Made by a program: the position numbers and the translations under genes. Of a stretch of DNA of 64,000 nt, positions 31,265 to 41,887 are shown piece by piece. How positions within the stretch are numbered: the stretch's first letter is position 1; each line of letters opens with the position of its first letter. Source of the stretch: Powellomyces hirtus (Eukaryota; Chytridiomycota; Chytridiomycetes; Spizellomycetales; Powellomycetaceae). The stretch lies in assembly GCA_025526995.1 (NCBI GenBank), contig JAHLKG010000013.1, positions 372,001 to 436,000 of the forward strand. The letters are read 5' to 3'. Under the pieces are notes generated by a model. That model had not been told where the DNA came from. It ran no database searches and worked only from the letters and a program-made list of their open reading frames with translations.

Positions 31265-32400
31265 TGAAGACCCTCATGACGGTTGCAGCTGAGAGTAAGC
31301 GCACCCTTCCTGGTCCTGATTTGGCATCTTCCCCCAACAAACTGGATGTTGGCTCCTGCTCCCTCCAGCTGAGCAACTGACAGAAGGCTTCTCTTGAGTT
31401 TGGGCACAAGCCAGACATCCTTGAAGGTGCAGGTGGTCATCTTGCCATTAGGGAGAGCTGTCTGGATGGTTGCTGTGCCCTTCTCAGTCGCCTCCACTGT
31501 CCTGTTGTCGGCCAGATGCACCCTAGCATTGTTGAGAGGTTGCAAGTTGCTTAAGCAGGCTCTGTTGCTGGTCATGTGCTGTGATGCACCTGAGTCGATG
31601 ATCCAATGGCCACCCCTGCTGCTGGTGGCCGAGAAGGCAAAGGCCTCATGTCCAGAAGCCTGGTTCACCTCCGAGCTCTGCTGCTCTGCTGCCAGCCTCT
31701 TCCTGCACTCCTTCTTGAAGTGCCCTTCCTTTCCACAATAGAAGCAAGACCCTCCTGCCTTCTTCATAGTGGTGTTACTGATTCAGCTCCTGCCATAGAA
31801 AGCCCTGCCGTCCTTTCCACTTCCATCCTGTCCTTCAGAGCGGCGTGTCTCCTCCATGCAGAAGCCTTGCAGTGAGGAACTCCAGAGTCAGGTCATCCGC
31901 CCTGGACTCCAGAGACACAATGAGTGACTCAAAGCTCTCCGGCAGCGTGTAGAGCGGTGTGGTGATGATGTCCTCATTGTCCACTTTTGCCCCAATGGCC
32001 TCCAGCTGTTGAGCCATCATCTTGACCTTGTTGATGTGTTCCACCATCCCATCTCCATCCTCCATCACCACTGTCAGGAACTTGCATCTCAGATAGAGCT
32101 TGTTCGCAATCCCCTCCCTCTCATGCACCTCCTTCAGCTTCCTCCAGACCTCAGCGGCAGTTGCAGCGTTCTGCACTTGCATGAGTTGCTTATCTCCCAA
32201 TGACAGCACTAAGGCAGCCATAGCTCTCTCCTCCTTCCTGCAAGCATTCTGGTCACAGGTGTCCAGAGGGAGTGTCCGTTCAATGGCACTCCACAAGCTC
32301 TTGGCTTTCAGCATGGCCTGCATCTTGAACTTCCAGAGGTGGAAGTTTTTGCCAGTGACTTGTCGATGGTGAGGTGGCCAGTGGCATGGTCAGAGGACAT
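31265..32400 (-). pseudogene. Cop-D gag and protease, 5' part
   Basis: Minus strand. ATG at 32400 (MSSDHATGHLTIDK), a one-base frameshift near 32360 before TGKNFHLWKFKMQAML, then gag with KVKMMAQQLEAIGAKV. A second frame change falls near 31855. Zinc knuckle CFYCGKEGHFKKEC and protease WIIDSGASQHMTS follow. The frame is open to NRHEGLH at 31265, where the A0 LTR cuts it; it continues in frame at 7756. Related to Cop-A but clearly a separate family. Confidence 0.87.
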
Positions 32401-32502
32401 GATGAGTTCGTTGAGGTGGTGGGAGGTGGGGAGAAGGAGGAAATAACAGTAGAGGAAATGGGTCATTGAGGTTGATGTTGATTGATCAATGAGTTGCAGA
32501 TG

Positions 32503-32516
32503 CAGGGCTCATAACC
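32503..32516 (-). other. Cop-D primer-binding site
   Basis: CAGGGCTCATAACC (plus strand) beside the LTR: the same initiator-tRNA half match as Cop-A, B and C. Confidence 0.65.
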
Positions 32517-32875
32517 TGTTGAATAGGTGTGATCAGGAAGCTCTGCAATGTGTTGATTGTGTGTGGAAACTGTCTTATTGTTTTTAGAGGGAGGGGCCAG
32601 GAATCACTGAAGGATGCCAAGTCCCTTGGCTGAGCAGTGCCAAGCAATGCTGAGTTCTCTGTTGGCAATTTGAGGCTGTTCTGAGCATTGTCAAGATCCT
32701 TGGCAGAGGCTCAGCTCCAACAACACAGGCTCAGGATGTAACCTGCCACAACTCGGTCAGCTGTGGCTCTATCCAACTCAAACCAGGCTCATTGGCTGCC
32801 ACACAACCGGGGCAATTCAACGCCACCCACAGTCTGGGGATCAGACCTCTACAGGCAGAGGTACAGACACCAACA
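32517..32875 (-). repeat. Cop-D 5' LTR (359 bp)
   Basis: On the plus strand starts TGTTGAATAGG and ends GACACCAACA. Ends are fixed on the inner side by the primer site and on the outer side by the return of B' sequence at 32876. Its TSD should be TGTAT (32876-32880); the mate lies left of the window. No gene is seen in it. Confidence 0.75.
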
Positions 32876-33914
32876 TGTATCGGATATGTCTGTCGTTACA
32901 TTGGATGCGTTTGTCCATTTCTTCAATTTGGTAGATGTATTTTTTGACGCATGTGGCGGTGAGCTCAACGCCTTTGTCCCTGAGCGAGTTTGGGTGATGA
33001 AAGCCATTGGAGTTGGTGAGATGTGATACATTCCTCAAATGAGAGGTATGGTGATGTCATTTGTAGTGCCATTGCAGTCTTGAATGATGGCGCTCTCATC
33101 TTCAAAGGTAACTCTCTTTCCATCTTTGGCAAGTGCGGAGACTGAGATGAGGGTTTTGGCAAGTTTCGGAACATAGAGAACATCAGTGAGAGGTACATCT
33201 CCATCTGAAAGCTTCAAGGTAGCATTCCCTTTCGGTTCGGCATCAAGAAAGGTGTTGTATCCAAATCTGACACGCGTCAAATGCTCTTTGTAGGATTTGA
33301 GAATGGAAATATCATTTGTCATGTGCTGTGAGCAGCCCAAAACCAGGTATGCCAATGTAGTGGCATTGTGCACTTCTACAATGTTGGCATTAGCAGCGGG
33401 TTTCAAGGCTTCAACAGCCTTGGTCTTGAGGGGACAATTGAATGGAGTATGTTCATTTGAATTGCATAACCAACAGAGGAAGTTTTGTTTTTCTTCGAGT
33501 CTGTGGTCTTCTTTGCGTCGGTCTTCTTGTGACTTGAGCCGTCTTTCTTCAAAGGTTGGGCCTCAAACGCGATCTTTTTGCTCTTCTTGGCGAAACGGTT
33601 GTTCTGGTTACTCTTGTTACTTCCATTATCCAAACATTTTGCTGCCGCTTGTAGGCTTTTGAGATCATCGAAATTTTGGGTTCTGATGAGCTCAGCTTGA
33701 TGTTTGTTCATTCCTCAAAGGTAAAACCACTTGTACACCTGGCACGGAATGTCCGTGATGAGCTGGCTGGTAATCTTCGTGAACGAGGTGTTGTACTGTG
33801 CAATGGTATGACTTCCTTGTTGTAGTATTCCGAGCTGAGTGAGTAGGGTCTCCTCGTGATTGGTCGGTTGGTAACACCGGAAGAAAAGTCACTTGAAGGT
33901 TGCCAATCTGTGAT
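32876..33914 (-). pseudogene. B': old Cop-B gag/protease piece
   Basis: Minus strand, homologous to the intact B2 protein from the gag C-terminus to after protease: NNRFAKKSKKIAFEAQP, a frameshifted zinc-knuckle region, LGCSQHMTNDISIL (the protease DSG has become VLG), ALAKDGKRVTFEDESAI and MYHISPTPMAF. Several frameshifts and substitutions. It is cut on the left by Cop-D and on the right by Cop-C, and continues at 40118. Confidence 0.88.
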
Positions 33915-34175
33915 TGTTAGCGTGTACAGACTCTGTCATCGAGTCACAACTGCGCCATCGCAGGGTGTATGCTACGCCACTACGATGAGTCACGCGATCA
34001 TGTGCAAACCACGTGATCAACTCCGATATAAGTAGTTTTCCTTCCATACTTAATATATCAGTGGGACTTTTCTCTTTTTCTCTAATAGAGCGGGATTAAG
34101 TTACTTCGTTGTTTTGCCTAGTCAACTACCCTGAAAGCTTCCTCAACTAGCTACCCAGATACTCTCAGACCAACA
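33915..34175 (+). repeat. Cop-C 5' LTR
   Basis: 261 bp. Contains TGAGTCA, CACGTGATC (34010-34018), a TATA-like TATAAG at 34027-34032 and a pyrimidine-rich stretch (TTTTCTCTTTTTCTCT). It is likely the promoter of the element. Confidence 0.93.
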
Positions 34176-34190
34176 GGTTATGAGCCCTGA
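34176..34190 (+). other. Cop-C primer-binding site
   Basis: GGTTATGAGCCCTGA, the same as Cop-A. The ATG within it (34180) opens a 92-codon frame in phase with gag. Confidence 0.75.
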
Positions 34191-37100
34191 AATGGTAGGC
34201 AATGAAACGAGCCCCCGATACACTCGTAGTATGTTAAGACGTCTAGCGGGTCGATGGACCCCAGGGTCCAATACGCTACAACGAGCCGTAGATCGTGCCG
34301 CTAAGAAAAGCGCACAAGTGCCTGGTGAATGGACATCACCAAGCAATGGAGGGAACTCTGCCGGTAATGATACACTGGCAGGGCCAACGCCTTTGAGTGT
34401 CGACCCCAACGGGGGGGACAACGCATTGGAAGGGCGTACCCGAAACATCGACCGATGAGATGGCAAGGTCGAAACCCGTCCCAGTACGGATGATCACAGA
34501 ACGATCAACTACAGTACTCCAGCGGCATTCCCAAGTGGGGAATCAGCAAACACCGTGCATGTCTGCCCGCGTGGGGCGGACATGGATAGGATAGATCGGC
34601 TTGAGAATTCTCTAGCCCAACTAACGGAAATGATCCAAATGAAGTGGCGCATGGATCAGGATGTGAATATCCCGATCAACCCTCAGGTACGTACGGCACA
34701 ATGGTGTGTACGCACACCATCACCCACTCGCAACGACGGGTTTGCTGCACCATGGACAGAGTACAATCAGGAGATTGGAGCTCAACAGGAATACCAACGT
34801 TCTCCAATCGAACGCCGCCCTACGTCACCGACATCGAGCATACACAGCGTGACGACCAAAATCGTTGACTGTCGAGGTGCGAAGGCTTTCGTGGATGGAA
34901 CGCTGAAAGATATTGGGTCCTACAATGGAGAATCCAATATGGTCAAACTTCGAACGTTCATCGACAAGATTGAGACAGTTGTGAAGTATGAAATGGTTCC
35001 GCCCGAGTTTTTCGTAGATTTTGTGGCTGCGAAACTCACAGGATGGGCATACACTTGGTGGCAGTCGCTCTCCCCAAGTAAAAGGAACGAAATTATGACG
35101 TGGCATGACTTTGAAGACGTTGATTCAGGCAGAACCAACACCGGTCTTAGGTCCGCCCTTCTGGCGCGTTTCGCGCCACGAAACCACACAAGAGATTCGC
35201 TGCAGAAATTACGGGAATTGCGTCCCAAAGGCCGCATGGATGAGTACATCACTCAGTTTAACATGCTGGCATTTTCTCTGCCGAAGACACCGGATTACGT
35301 CCTTCAGGATTACTTCATTAACGCGCTAACACCAGACCTTGCGGCCTTGGTTCAGGCTAATGAAGAAAACATAACTGATCTGAGCAGTTTACAGGCCGCT
35401 ACATCCAGGGTCGCTGCCAACATGGCTAAGAAAACTAGCGCGACCGCAACGGATACGCGACCAGGTGCCGCATACACTGACGCCTCTAAGAAACCAAAGG
35501 GTAGCAAGACCCAAGGGGAGAAGTCAACGACCGGCAAGAAGGACAAGGAATCCACTCCATCAAACAAAGGCCAACCACACAAGTCGGGTTGCTGGGCCTG
35601 TGGAGACCCTAAACACCGGACACAGGAGTGTCAAGTGTTAAAGAAGTTCCGATCTGAGATGGAGAAGAACAAGACGAAGCAGTCGTCTGATGGTGCTGTT
35701 AGCACAAATGCTGTGGAAGCATTACATGTCTGGGTCCGCCAAGAACAACCGTATGAAGCCCTCATTGACTCTGGCGCTACGGACCACATGACACCTCACA
35801 AAAAGACCTTGGATCACTCAACCGTGTACAGTGATGTCAGAGCTGTTATGCTTGCTGACAAAACATCACTCCCCTCTACAGTTCGAGGTACGGTACGAGT
35901 AGAAGTTAACGACTATCCGAATCCGCTCAAGTTGGGCGGAGTCCTGCATGTGCCAGGATTACGACAAGATCTCGTATCGGTAGCAAAATGCAACGATCAA
36001 GGCGTTGACATGCTCTTCAAATTGAATGGAGACGTCATTTTCACGCGAGACGGCAAAGATATCGCCAAAGGCGTACGCCGCAACAACACGTATTACCTGC
36101 AAGGTACGCTACTGTCTGAAAGTCTGTGGTCAGATTCAGAAGTATGCACGGTTGAAGTCTCTCCTACACTCGCCCATGCTCGTCTTGGACACGTTGGCAA
36201 ACACGTCCTGGAGAAGATGGCATCGGTTACGGACGGTTGGTCCGTAGTTGGGGATCTAAGTGACTTCACATACTGTGAAGCCTGCGTGCTAGGAAAAGCT
36301 GCTCGTCTTCCATTCTCCCTTCGTAATGTTGAACCCAGGGAGATATGTGAGCTGATTCATTCAGACCTACAGGGACCATTTCGTATCCCTGATTACAAAG
36401 GATCACGCTATTCGCTGGAGTTCATTGAACACAAATCCAGATACGTGACTGTTTTCCCTATTCCTTCAAAGGACTCAGCAGTCATACTCGACAAGTTTCT
36501 CATCTACAAGGCGTGGATTGAGAAACAGACTGACCGACAAATCAAGATTCTACGTACGGATTGAGGGACCGAATACTTTGGCGAGGTTCTAGAGTACCTA
36601 TTGCAAAATGGTATTACTCATCAAAAGTCCGCGGCCTATTCAAGTCAGCAAAACGGGATTGCCGAACGATGGCGTCGCACGGCGCTGGACAGGGTCCGCG
36701 CCACCTTTGCGGATACGTAACTACCTCGAAGGTTCTAGCCTGCTCTACTGGTAGCGCCTGAATACATCTATTCCCTTACGTACAACCGCATCAACAAGAA
36801 GACGCCACATGAAATACTGTTTGGCCAGCGTCCTGATGTCACCCATCTTCGGCGTATCGGTTACGTGGCGTATTCCGTTCTAACTAGCAAAGGACGAGAT
36901 AAAATGGGGAATTGAGCAAAGAAGGCTTACTTGGTAGGCTATGCTCAACCCACAGGTACCAAGGGGTATCTGGTATGGGATCCTGTTACTGACAAGGTCA
37001 AAGTGTCACAAGACGTGATCTTCAAAGAAGACTTGGGACTCGAACCCAAATATCAGCAGGATCCAGCACATCTTGACCTTCTAGATGAGGAGAGTCAGGA

Positions 37101-38998
37101 GGATGACATCAAATACGCCGTGGAGGCGATTATCGACGAGCGCCACAGTAAGGTGCACACAAAAGAGTGCTTGGTTAAGTGGGAGGGATATCAAGAACCT
37201 ACTTGGGAGTCCCAACTCTCACTACTCGATACTACAGCATTGGATGACTGGGAGAATCAAGTAGCCACGTACGATGTTGGCACATGATGGGATGACCCCA
37301 TCGCCGCATATGCCGCTTGCGCACGGACTCAAGCAACGATCAACGAAAACGCCATGACATGGAAGCAAGCAATGAAAACCCCTCAGAAGGAGGAATTTCT
37401 CAAGGTTGCACGCATTGAGTACCAATCCCTGGTCGACAACGGTACATGGGAGCTCACCAAGCGTCCATGTAACAAGCGCGTGATCGGAACAACATGGGTC
37501 TTTCGAACGAAGGTCAATCCCGATGGCACCTTTAACAAATTCAAAGCCAGAGCAGTGGCTCAAGGCTTCTCTCAACAACCTGGTCGCAACTTTGGTGATA
37601 CATACTCACCTACGCTACCATTCACAGCGCTACGACTCTTCTTGGCATATTGTGTCCAGCATGGGCTGGACATCCACAGTATGGACGCTGTTACCGCCTT
37701 CCTTAACAGTGATATTGATAAAGATATCTATATCGAGCAGTTTGAGGGATTCGAAGATCCGGATCACCCCAAAAGCGATTGGGTCCTGAAGCTACTGAAA
37801 GCTCTCTATGGCCTGAAGCAATCACTTCTCCTTTGGTATGAGACCTTGAAGACTGCACTGTTAAAGCTCGGCTACAAAACGGTTTCTGTATGCCCGTGTA
37901 TCTTTTTCAAGTACGCGACAGATGACTGTACACCTCCGTCGAACGACAACTTGGTCCTTATTCTCATCTTCGTCGACGATCTGCTTATTGCAGCAAAGGA
38001 TCCGGAGATTCTGGCGAACAGCAAAATGGAGCTACATTCAAAGTTCAAGTTTACAGAACAAGGTCGCGTCACTAGTCATCTACAAGTATGACTTCAAGTC
38101 TCCGGTTCGTACCCTCGAAATCTCAAATGTCAAGTACATCGACGATGCTCTTGAACAATTCGGCATGAGCGACTGCCATCCTGTCTCCACCCCGTACACC
38201 GTGTCACCGTGTAACCAACAACCGGAGGATTCGTCACCATTCACGAATCTCAAAATGTATCAGGAAGCAGTGGGGGTCCTCACTTGGGCCTCCATCAGAT
38301 GGCGATGGGATATCGCCACTGCAGTCGGTTACGTTGCGCGCCGCGTGGCCGCACCTACTAACTCCGACTGGAACAATGTTAAACGCATTTTCCACTATTT
38401 GAAGGGTACCCGCGATTACGCTCTCAAGTACACATCTGAAAGAAATGATCATCATGGCCTACGCGTATTCACGGATGCGGATTATGCAGGAGAACTCACT
38501 GACCGTACGTCCACTACGGGTATCTTGGCCCTTTACAATGGGTTTCCTGTTCTGTGGAAAAGCAGCAAGCAGAAGTGTACCGTCCAAAGTACGACCGAAG
38601 CGGAGTACATAGCTGCAAGTACCGGTCACAACAAAGCCAAATGGCTACGCCAACTTTTGGCGGAAGTTTTGGGATCTCAACCGGATTTCAAATCTCGACC
38701 GGTCCCTCTCCATGTCGATAATCAGAGCGTCGGGGCCTTGATTCAGTCTAAGGCTATCAACCAGCGCACCAAGCACATCAACGTTTGGTACCACGCTATA
38801 CGCAATTCGTTTGCGAAGCAAATTATTGAAATCATCGACACCAATACGGAAGATCAATTGACAGACATCTTTACAAAGCCTTTCCCCGCTGTCAAACATC
38901 GAGACACTGTCCTGAAGATTACGAATGGGACTCATATATTTGATGAGAGAATACGCAATGAGGGCACGCCTACGGAAGCACACCGAGCACAAGTGTTA
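34180..38998 (+). pseudogene. Cop-C gag-pol polyprotein, broken
   Basis: In order: basic N-terminal gag (34180), TGA at 34456, gag continuing (MDRIDRLENSLAQLTEM), zinc knuckle CWACGDPKHRTQEC (about 35593), protease LIDSGATDHMT (about 35763), GAG-pre-integrase HARLGHVGKHVL...CEAC, integrase HSDLQGPF and NGIAERWR. A stop at 36562-36564 falls in the second catalytic block; frames are lost around 36717-36760. Then a stop at 36913-36915, LVGYAQPTGTKGYLVW, a chromodomain-like segment, a stop at 37285-37287, RT (TAFLNSDIDKDIYIEQFEGF, FVDDLLIA), a frameshift near 38085, and RNase H (FTDADYAGE, STTEAEYIAAS, TKHINVWYH). Most stops are TGA where CGA is expected. The exact C-terminus is uncertain. Confidence 0.88.
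37105..37260 (+). other. chromodomain-like module inside Cop-C pol
   Basis: Reads DIKYAVEAIIDERHSK, then ECLVKWEGYQEPTWES and TALDDWEN. This matches the chromodomain plan Y-x-V-E-x-I-(I/L)-D-x-R, L-V-K-W-x-G-Y, T-W-E. It lies between the integrase C-terminus and the RT. Family assignment is from motifs only. Confidence 0.7.
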
Positions 38999-39047
38999 CT
39001 TGCTGAATGTCAGGAGAATTACTCACAACACTGGCTTACCTTGGCAT

Positions 39048-39647
39048 CTACACCGCAATTGCGGAACCCGAAGCCATGCCCCCCCAGGAGGATGGACCTG
39101 CCCTTCCTCCATCATCCTCATCGCTTGAGGGTGAGCGTCAACTTGGAGAGATCGGTGATCCCTCCAACTCCTCGGCTTCCCCCTCCTCCTCCTCCTCTTC
39201 CTCATCATTATAGGGAGCCTCCCGCTCCAGGATGTCCCACATCCTCTTCACCTCCGCTGCCGACTTCTTGTCCGCAGCCCTCTTCTTTGCCTGGGCTTTA
39301 CCCTTGCCCTTCCCAGCAGCCATCTTCCGGCTCCGCCGGTCCTCTAGCATGGATCTCAATCCATCAAGCATCCCGGTCGCCCGTGCGCGACCATGAGGCG
39401 TACCAGACCTCGACCGGTCCTTCACCCGGTCTTTTGCTTGCTCGATATGGCATTCAAGGACTTCTTGACGATCCTTGCGGTAGAACTGTCGGGCATACGC
39501 CACTGACATTGTTCGAATCTCCGCTCGGGACAACCCCGCAGCGGATGCGCCTCCCACTGGCACAGAGGGCACCACTGCCGACGGCACAGCCGGAGCCGTG
39601 GTCACCGCAGGAGCAGTTGTCGGCGGTGCCGTTTTCCTTGCCGTCAT
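39048..39647 (-). pseudogene. antisense gene carried between RNase H and the 3' LTR of Cop-C
   Basis: Minus-strand frame from ATG 39647 (MTARKTAPPTTAPAV) with an Ala/Pro/Val-rich start, a charged helical middle (VAYARQFYRKDRQEVLECHI, KGKGKAQAKKRAADKKSA, VKRMWDILE) and a long Glu tail (DEEEEEEEGEAEELEG). A TGA at 39138-39140 is followed in the same frame by an acidic Ser-rich tail (RSPSSDEDDGG) to TAG at 39048-39050, so the TGA may be a later CGA to TGA change. No function recognised. Composition and length look protein-like, unlike the Pro-rich sense frame opposite. Confidence 0.5.
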
Positions 39648-39674
39648 CTTCGCTTTCTTGCCTGAACCTGACAA

Positions 39675-39731
39675 CTACACTGGCACATAGTTAGAGCTTA
39701 CGCCTCATTTGCGCGGATCTCATAGACGTAC
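39675..39731 (-). other. possible 57-bp intron upstream of the antisense gene
   Basis: On the minus strand, donor GTACGT, branch-like CTAAC about 16 nt before the acceptor TGTAG. Size and signals fit short fungal introns. It lies before the ATG, so it would be in the 5' untranslated region. Confidence 0.35.
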
Positions 39732-39856
39732 CTAGGCCATTCCTTGTATTCTTAACAATGTAATAAATGGGGTGTGTGGGGTGTGTGCGCGGGTGTGTGT
39801 AGTAAAAGTAGATAGAGCAACTCTCTCACTGACAGACTGCCAGGTCTGAGTGGGGG
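39695..39856 (+). other. Cop-C region before the 3' LTR with GT-rich tract and polypurine tract
   Basis: Noncoding. A GT-rich run (GGGGTGTGTGGGGTGTGTGC near 39770) and GAGTGGGGG just before the LTR, the likely plus-strand primer. Confidence 0.6.
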
Positions 39857-40117
39857 TGTTAGCGTGTACAGACTCTGTCATCGAGTCACAACTGCGCCAT
39901 TGCAGGGCGTATGCTACGCCACTATGATGAGTCACGCAATCACATGCAAACCACGTGATCAACTCCAATATAAGTAGTTTTCCTTCCATACTTAATATAT
40001 CGGTGGGACTTTTCTCTTTTTCTCTAATAGAGCGAGATTAAGTTACTTCGTTGTTTTGCCTAGTCAACTACCCTGAAAGCTTCCTCAACTATCTACCCAG
40101 ATACTCTCAGACCAACA
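39857..40117 (+). repeat. Cop-C 3' LTR
   Basis: 261 bp, TGTTAGCGTG to CAGACCAACA, followed by the TSD GTGAT. Confidence 0.94.
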
Positions 40118-40437
40118 GTGATGCAAGGATATTTCCCTGCATCGGCCTTCTTGCAGTAGTTCTGGTACCATTGCTTAGCATGGCCAGTGAGCTTGCTGAA
40201 TACGAAGGAGAGTTGTTCTTCTCCATGTACAGATTTGAGGTGGAAGACCACATAGACTTGATCAACGAAATCAACAAGTTTTGAGACATTTCCGGTTCCG
40301 TCAAATTTCATGACTTCATTGATCGCTGATTCAAAGGATTTGAATGATGTGCGCTGGGCTTCACGGTCTTCACTTCGGCTGCTCGTAATTGTAGTGCTCT
40401 TCGTTGGGGAAGGCGGACAAAAGTGAGGGGCAACTGG
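40118..40437 (-). pseudogene. B': old Cop-B gag, N-terminal side
   Basis: Minus strand KFDGTGNVSKLVDFVDQVYV and EEQLSFVFSKLTGHAKQWYQ, homologous to the gag of B2 (FDGTGNLSKLADFIDQLTLV, EEQLSFIFTKLSGEAKQWYR). Cut on the right by Gyp-G after GGCAACTGG. ACTGG (40433-40437) should be the Gyp-G TSD. Confidence 0.88.
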
Positions 40438-40715
40438 TGTAACGTCAAAGGAAGCTTTGATAGTTGGTAGTAATAAATAGTGTGTATTATCGTGTGTTGT
40501 AAGGTAACGAGCGGAGAAGGGCGACCAGCGGCTGACAGCTTTATATAATGCGTGTCAGGGTGGTGCAAAGTAATTTATCCGCAAGGCGCTTTATTGCCCA
40601 TGAGTCAGGAGTCATGTGTATCACCGATGAACGGGTGGCCAGCCCGAACAAAGGATCGCGTATAACGTAATCAGAAGATCACAAAAAAGTATAAGAACAT
40701 GAGGTTTCCGCAACA
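40438..40715 (-). repeat. Gyp-G 3' LTR (278 bp)
   Basis: On the plus strand TGTAACGTC to CCGCAACA. Its first 68 bases recur exactly at 63933-64000, the 5' LTR. On the minus strand a TATA box (ATTATATAAAGC) lies at about 40541-40550. The outer end is set by the polypurine tract GAGGGAGG beside it. Confidence 0.88.
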
Positions 40716-41040
40716 CCTCCCTCAGACCCTGAGGAAGCATCGTAGATGAATGTGAAGGGGATGAATAGAAAAGGGAGAGCTCATGTTCATTTTAGACTGT
40801 TGACGCAGTGCTCAGTTCTTGCATTGGCGCGCAATGTTTGTGTGTGCGACAGAGGCGTCCCTCGTGTCGAAGTGTTTGTGTGCATATAGGTCGGTTTTTG
40901 CGTTGCCGCGCGTATGATTGTATTTGTAGGTCGGTTTTTTTCGTCGCCGCGCGTGAGATTTTGTAGTAGGTCGGTTCTTGCGTTGCCGCGCATAATGTAA
41001 AGAGAGAGGAGGCGAAGCCGTTCCGTCATGGTTGAGTAGT
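40716..41040 (-). repeat. Gyp-G 3' untranslated region with three 40-bp tandem repeats
   Basis: Units beginning AGGTCGGTTTTT at 40888, 40928 and 40968, each with a CGTTGCCGCGCG-like core, spaced exactly 40 bp; a weaker relative lies near 40808. No coding potential seen. Confidence 0.75.
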
Positions 41041-41050
41041 GATAAGGGTT

Positions 41051-41816
41051 TTACCTTTTTCTACTAGTTGGCTGTATCGCCAAAGAGTTTGGATGTGCTC
41101 TGCGCCATCGTTCGTAGGCAGATGTTTCTCGGAGTTCAGACTCAGGTTCCCATGTAGGGTCGGCCCATCCTGCCCATTTGACCAGGAGGTTTCGCTTATG
41201 ACGGCGTTCATTGAGAATGTCTTCGACAACCCATTCTTGTTCTCCACGAACTTCGACTGGTTTGGGTGGTTGTTGGATTTCACGTTGTGGATATTGGTCT
41301 ATTGTGTGAGGACGTAGGATATTGACGTGAAAGACAGGCCAAATGCCACTAATCTTTGAAGGCAAGAGATCGAGTTCATAGGTATCAGGATGATCACCTT
41401 TGGCGATGACTTTGTAGGGTCCGATCCATATAGTAGAGAATTGAGGGCCTCTTCTTACGTCAACCTCGAGGTCTATACCCTTGCGATTGAGGTCGACGAG
41501 ATCTCCGATATTGTATGCGATAGGAGTGCGGCCTTTGTCATGTTGTCGGGCATATTCATCTTGTGCTTGACATAGATTTTCGCGTACAATTCGGGCTATT
41601 TCTTCTTGTCCCTTGTGGTATCTTTCGAGTTCGGCCTTATCGACTCCGCGTAAACGAAGTTCTTGTCCTTCTAGGAGTGGATTCCATCCAGGTAAGATAA
41701 CTGTGCGGCCAAGATCTACTTCAAATGGTGTCAGGCCTTCATATTCGCTTCTAGGGGTAGTGTTGAAGGCGAACTCGACAAGCGGGAGTAGTTTCTTCCA
41801 GTTGTTCTATCGTAGT
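41051..41816 (-). pseudogene. Gyp-G integrase C-terminus with chromodomain
   Basis: Minus strand, continuing the integrase cut by Gyp-H: WKKLLPLVEFAFNTTPRSEY, LTPFEVDLGRTVILPGW, GDLVDLNRKGIDLEVDVRRG, FHVNILRPHT, then a chromodomain (EWVVEDILNERR, NLLVKWAGWADPTWEPESEL). This makes Gyp-G a chromovirus-type Ty3/gypsy element. The frame shifts close to the Gyp-H junction. Confidence 0.85.
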
Positions 41817-41887
41817 TGTGATACGAGTGGTTTTCAGTGTCTTAGGTCAAGTAGAACAAGGAATAGAACACAAGTGTGGGTTCAGAA
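41817..41887 (-). repeat. Gyp-H 3' LTR, part cut off by B1
   Basis: 71 bp starting TGTGATACGAG and ending with CAGAA, which is duplicated on the other side of B1; matches 53395-53465. Confidence 0.93.

Larger units (their letters stand above)
33915..40117 (+). mobile_element. Cop-C, full-length Ty1/copia element, decayed
   Basis: 6203 bp, LTRs 33915-34175 and 39857-40117 (261 bp each, TGTTAG to CCAACA), TSD GTGAT at 33910-33914 and 40118-40122. The interrupted B' gag reads across the TSD (...KYPCIT / DWQPS). I count about ten differences between the LTRs, nearly all transitions, so it is older than A1 or A5. It carries a chromodomain-like module and an extra antisense gene. Confidence 0.95.

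Noticed and set aside
39000..39694. Pro-rich C-terminal extension of Cop-C RNase H
   Set aside because: Low-complexity sense reading of the antisense gene; the pol homology ends near 38998.
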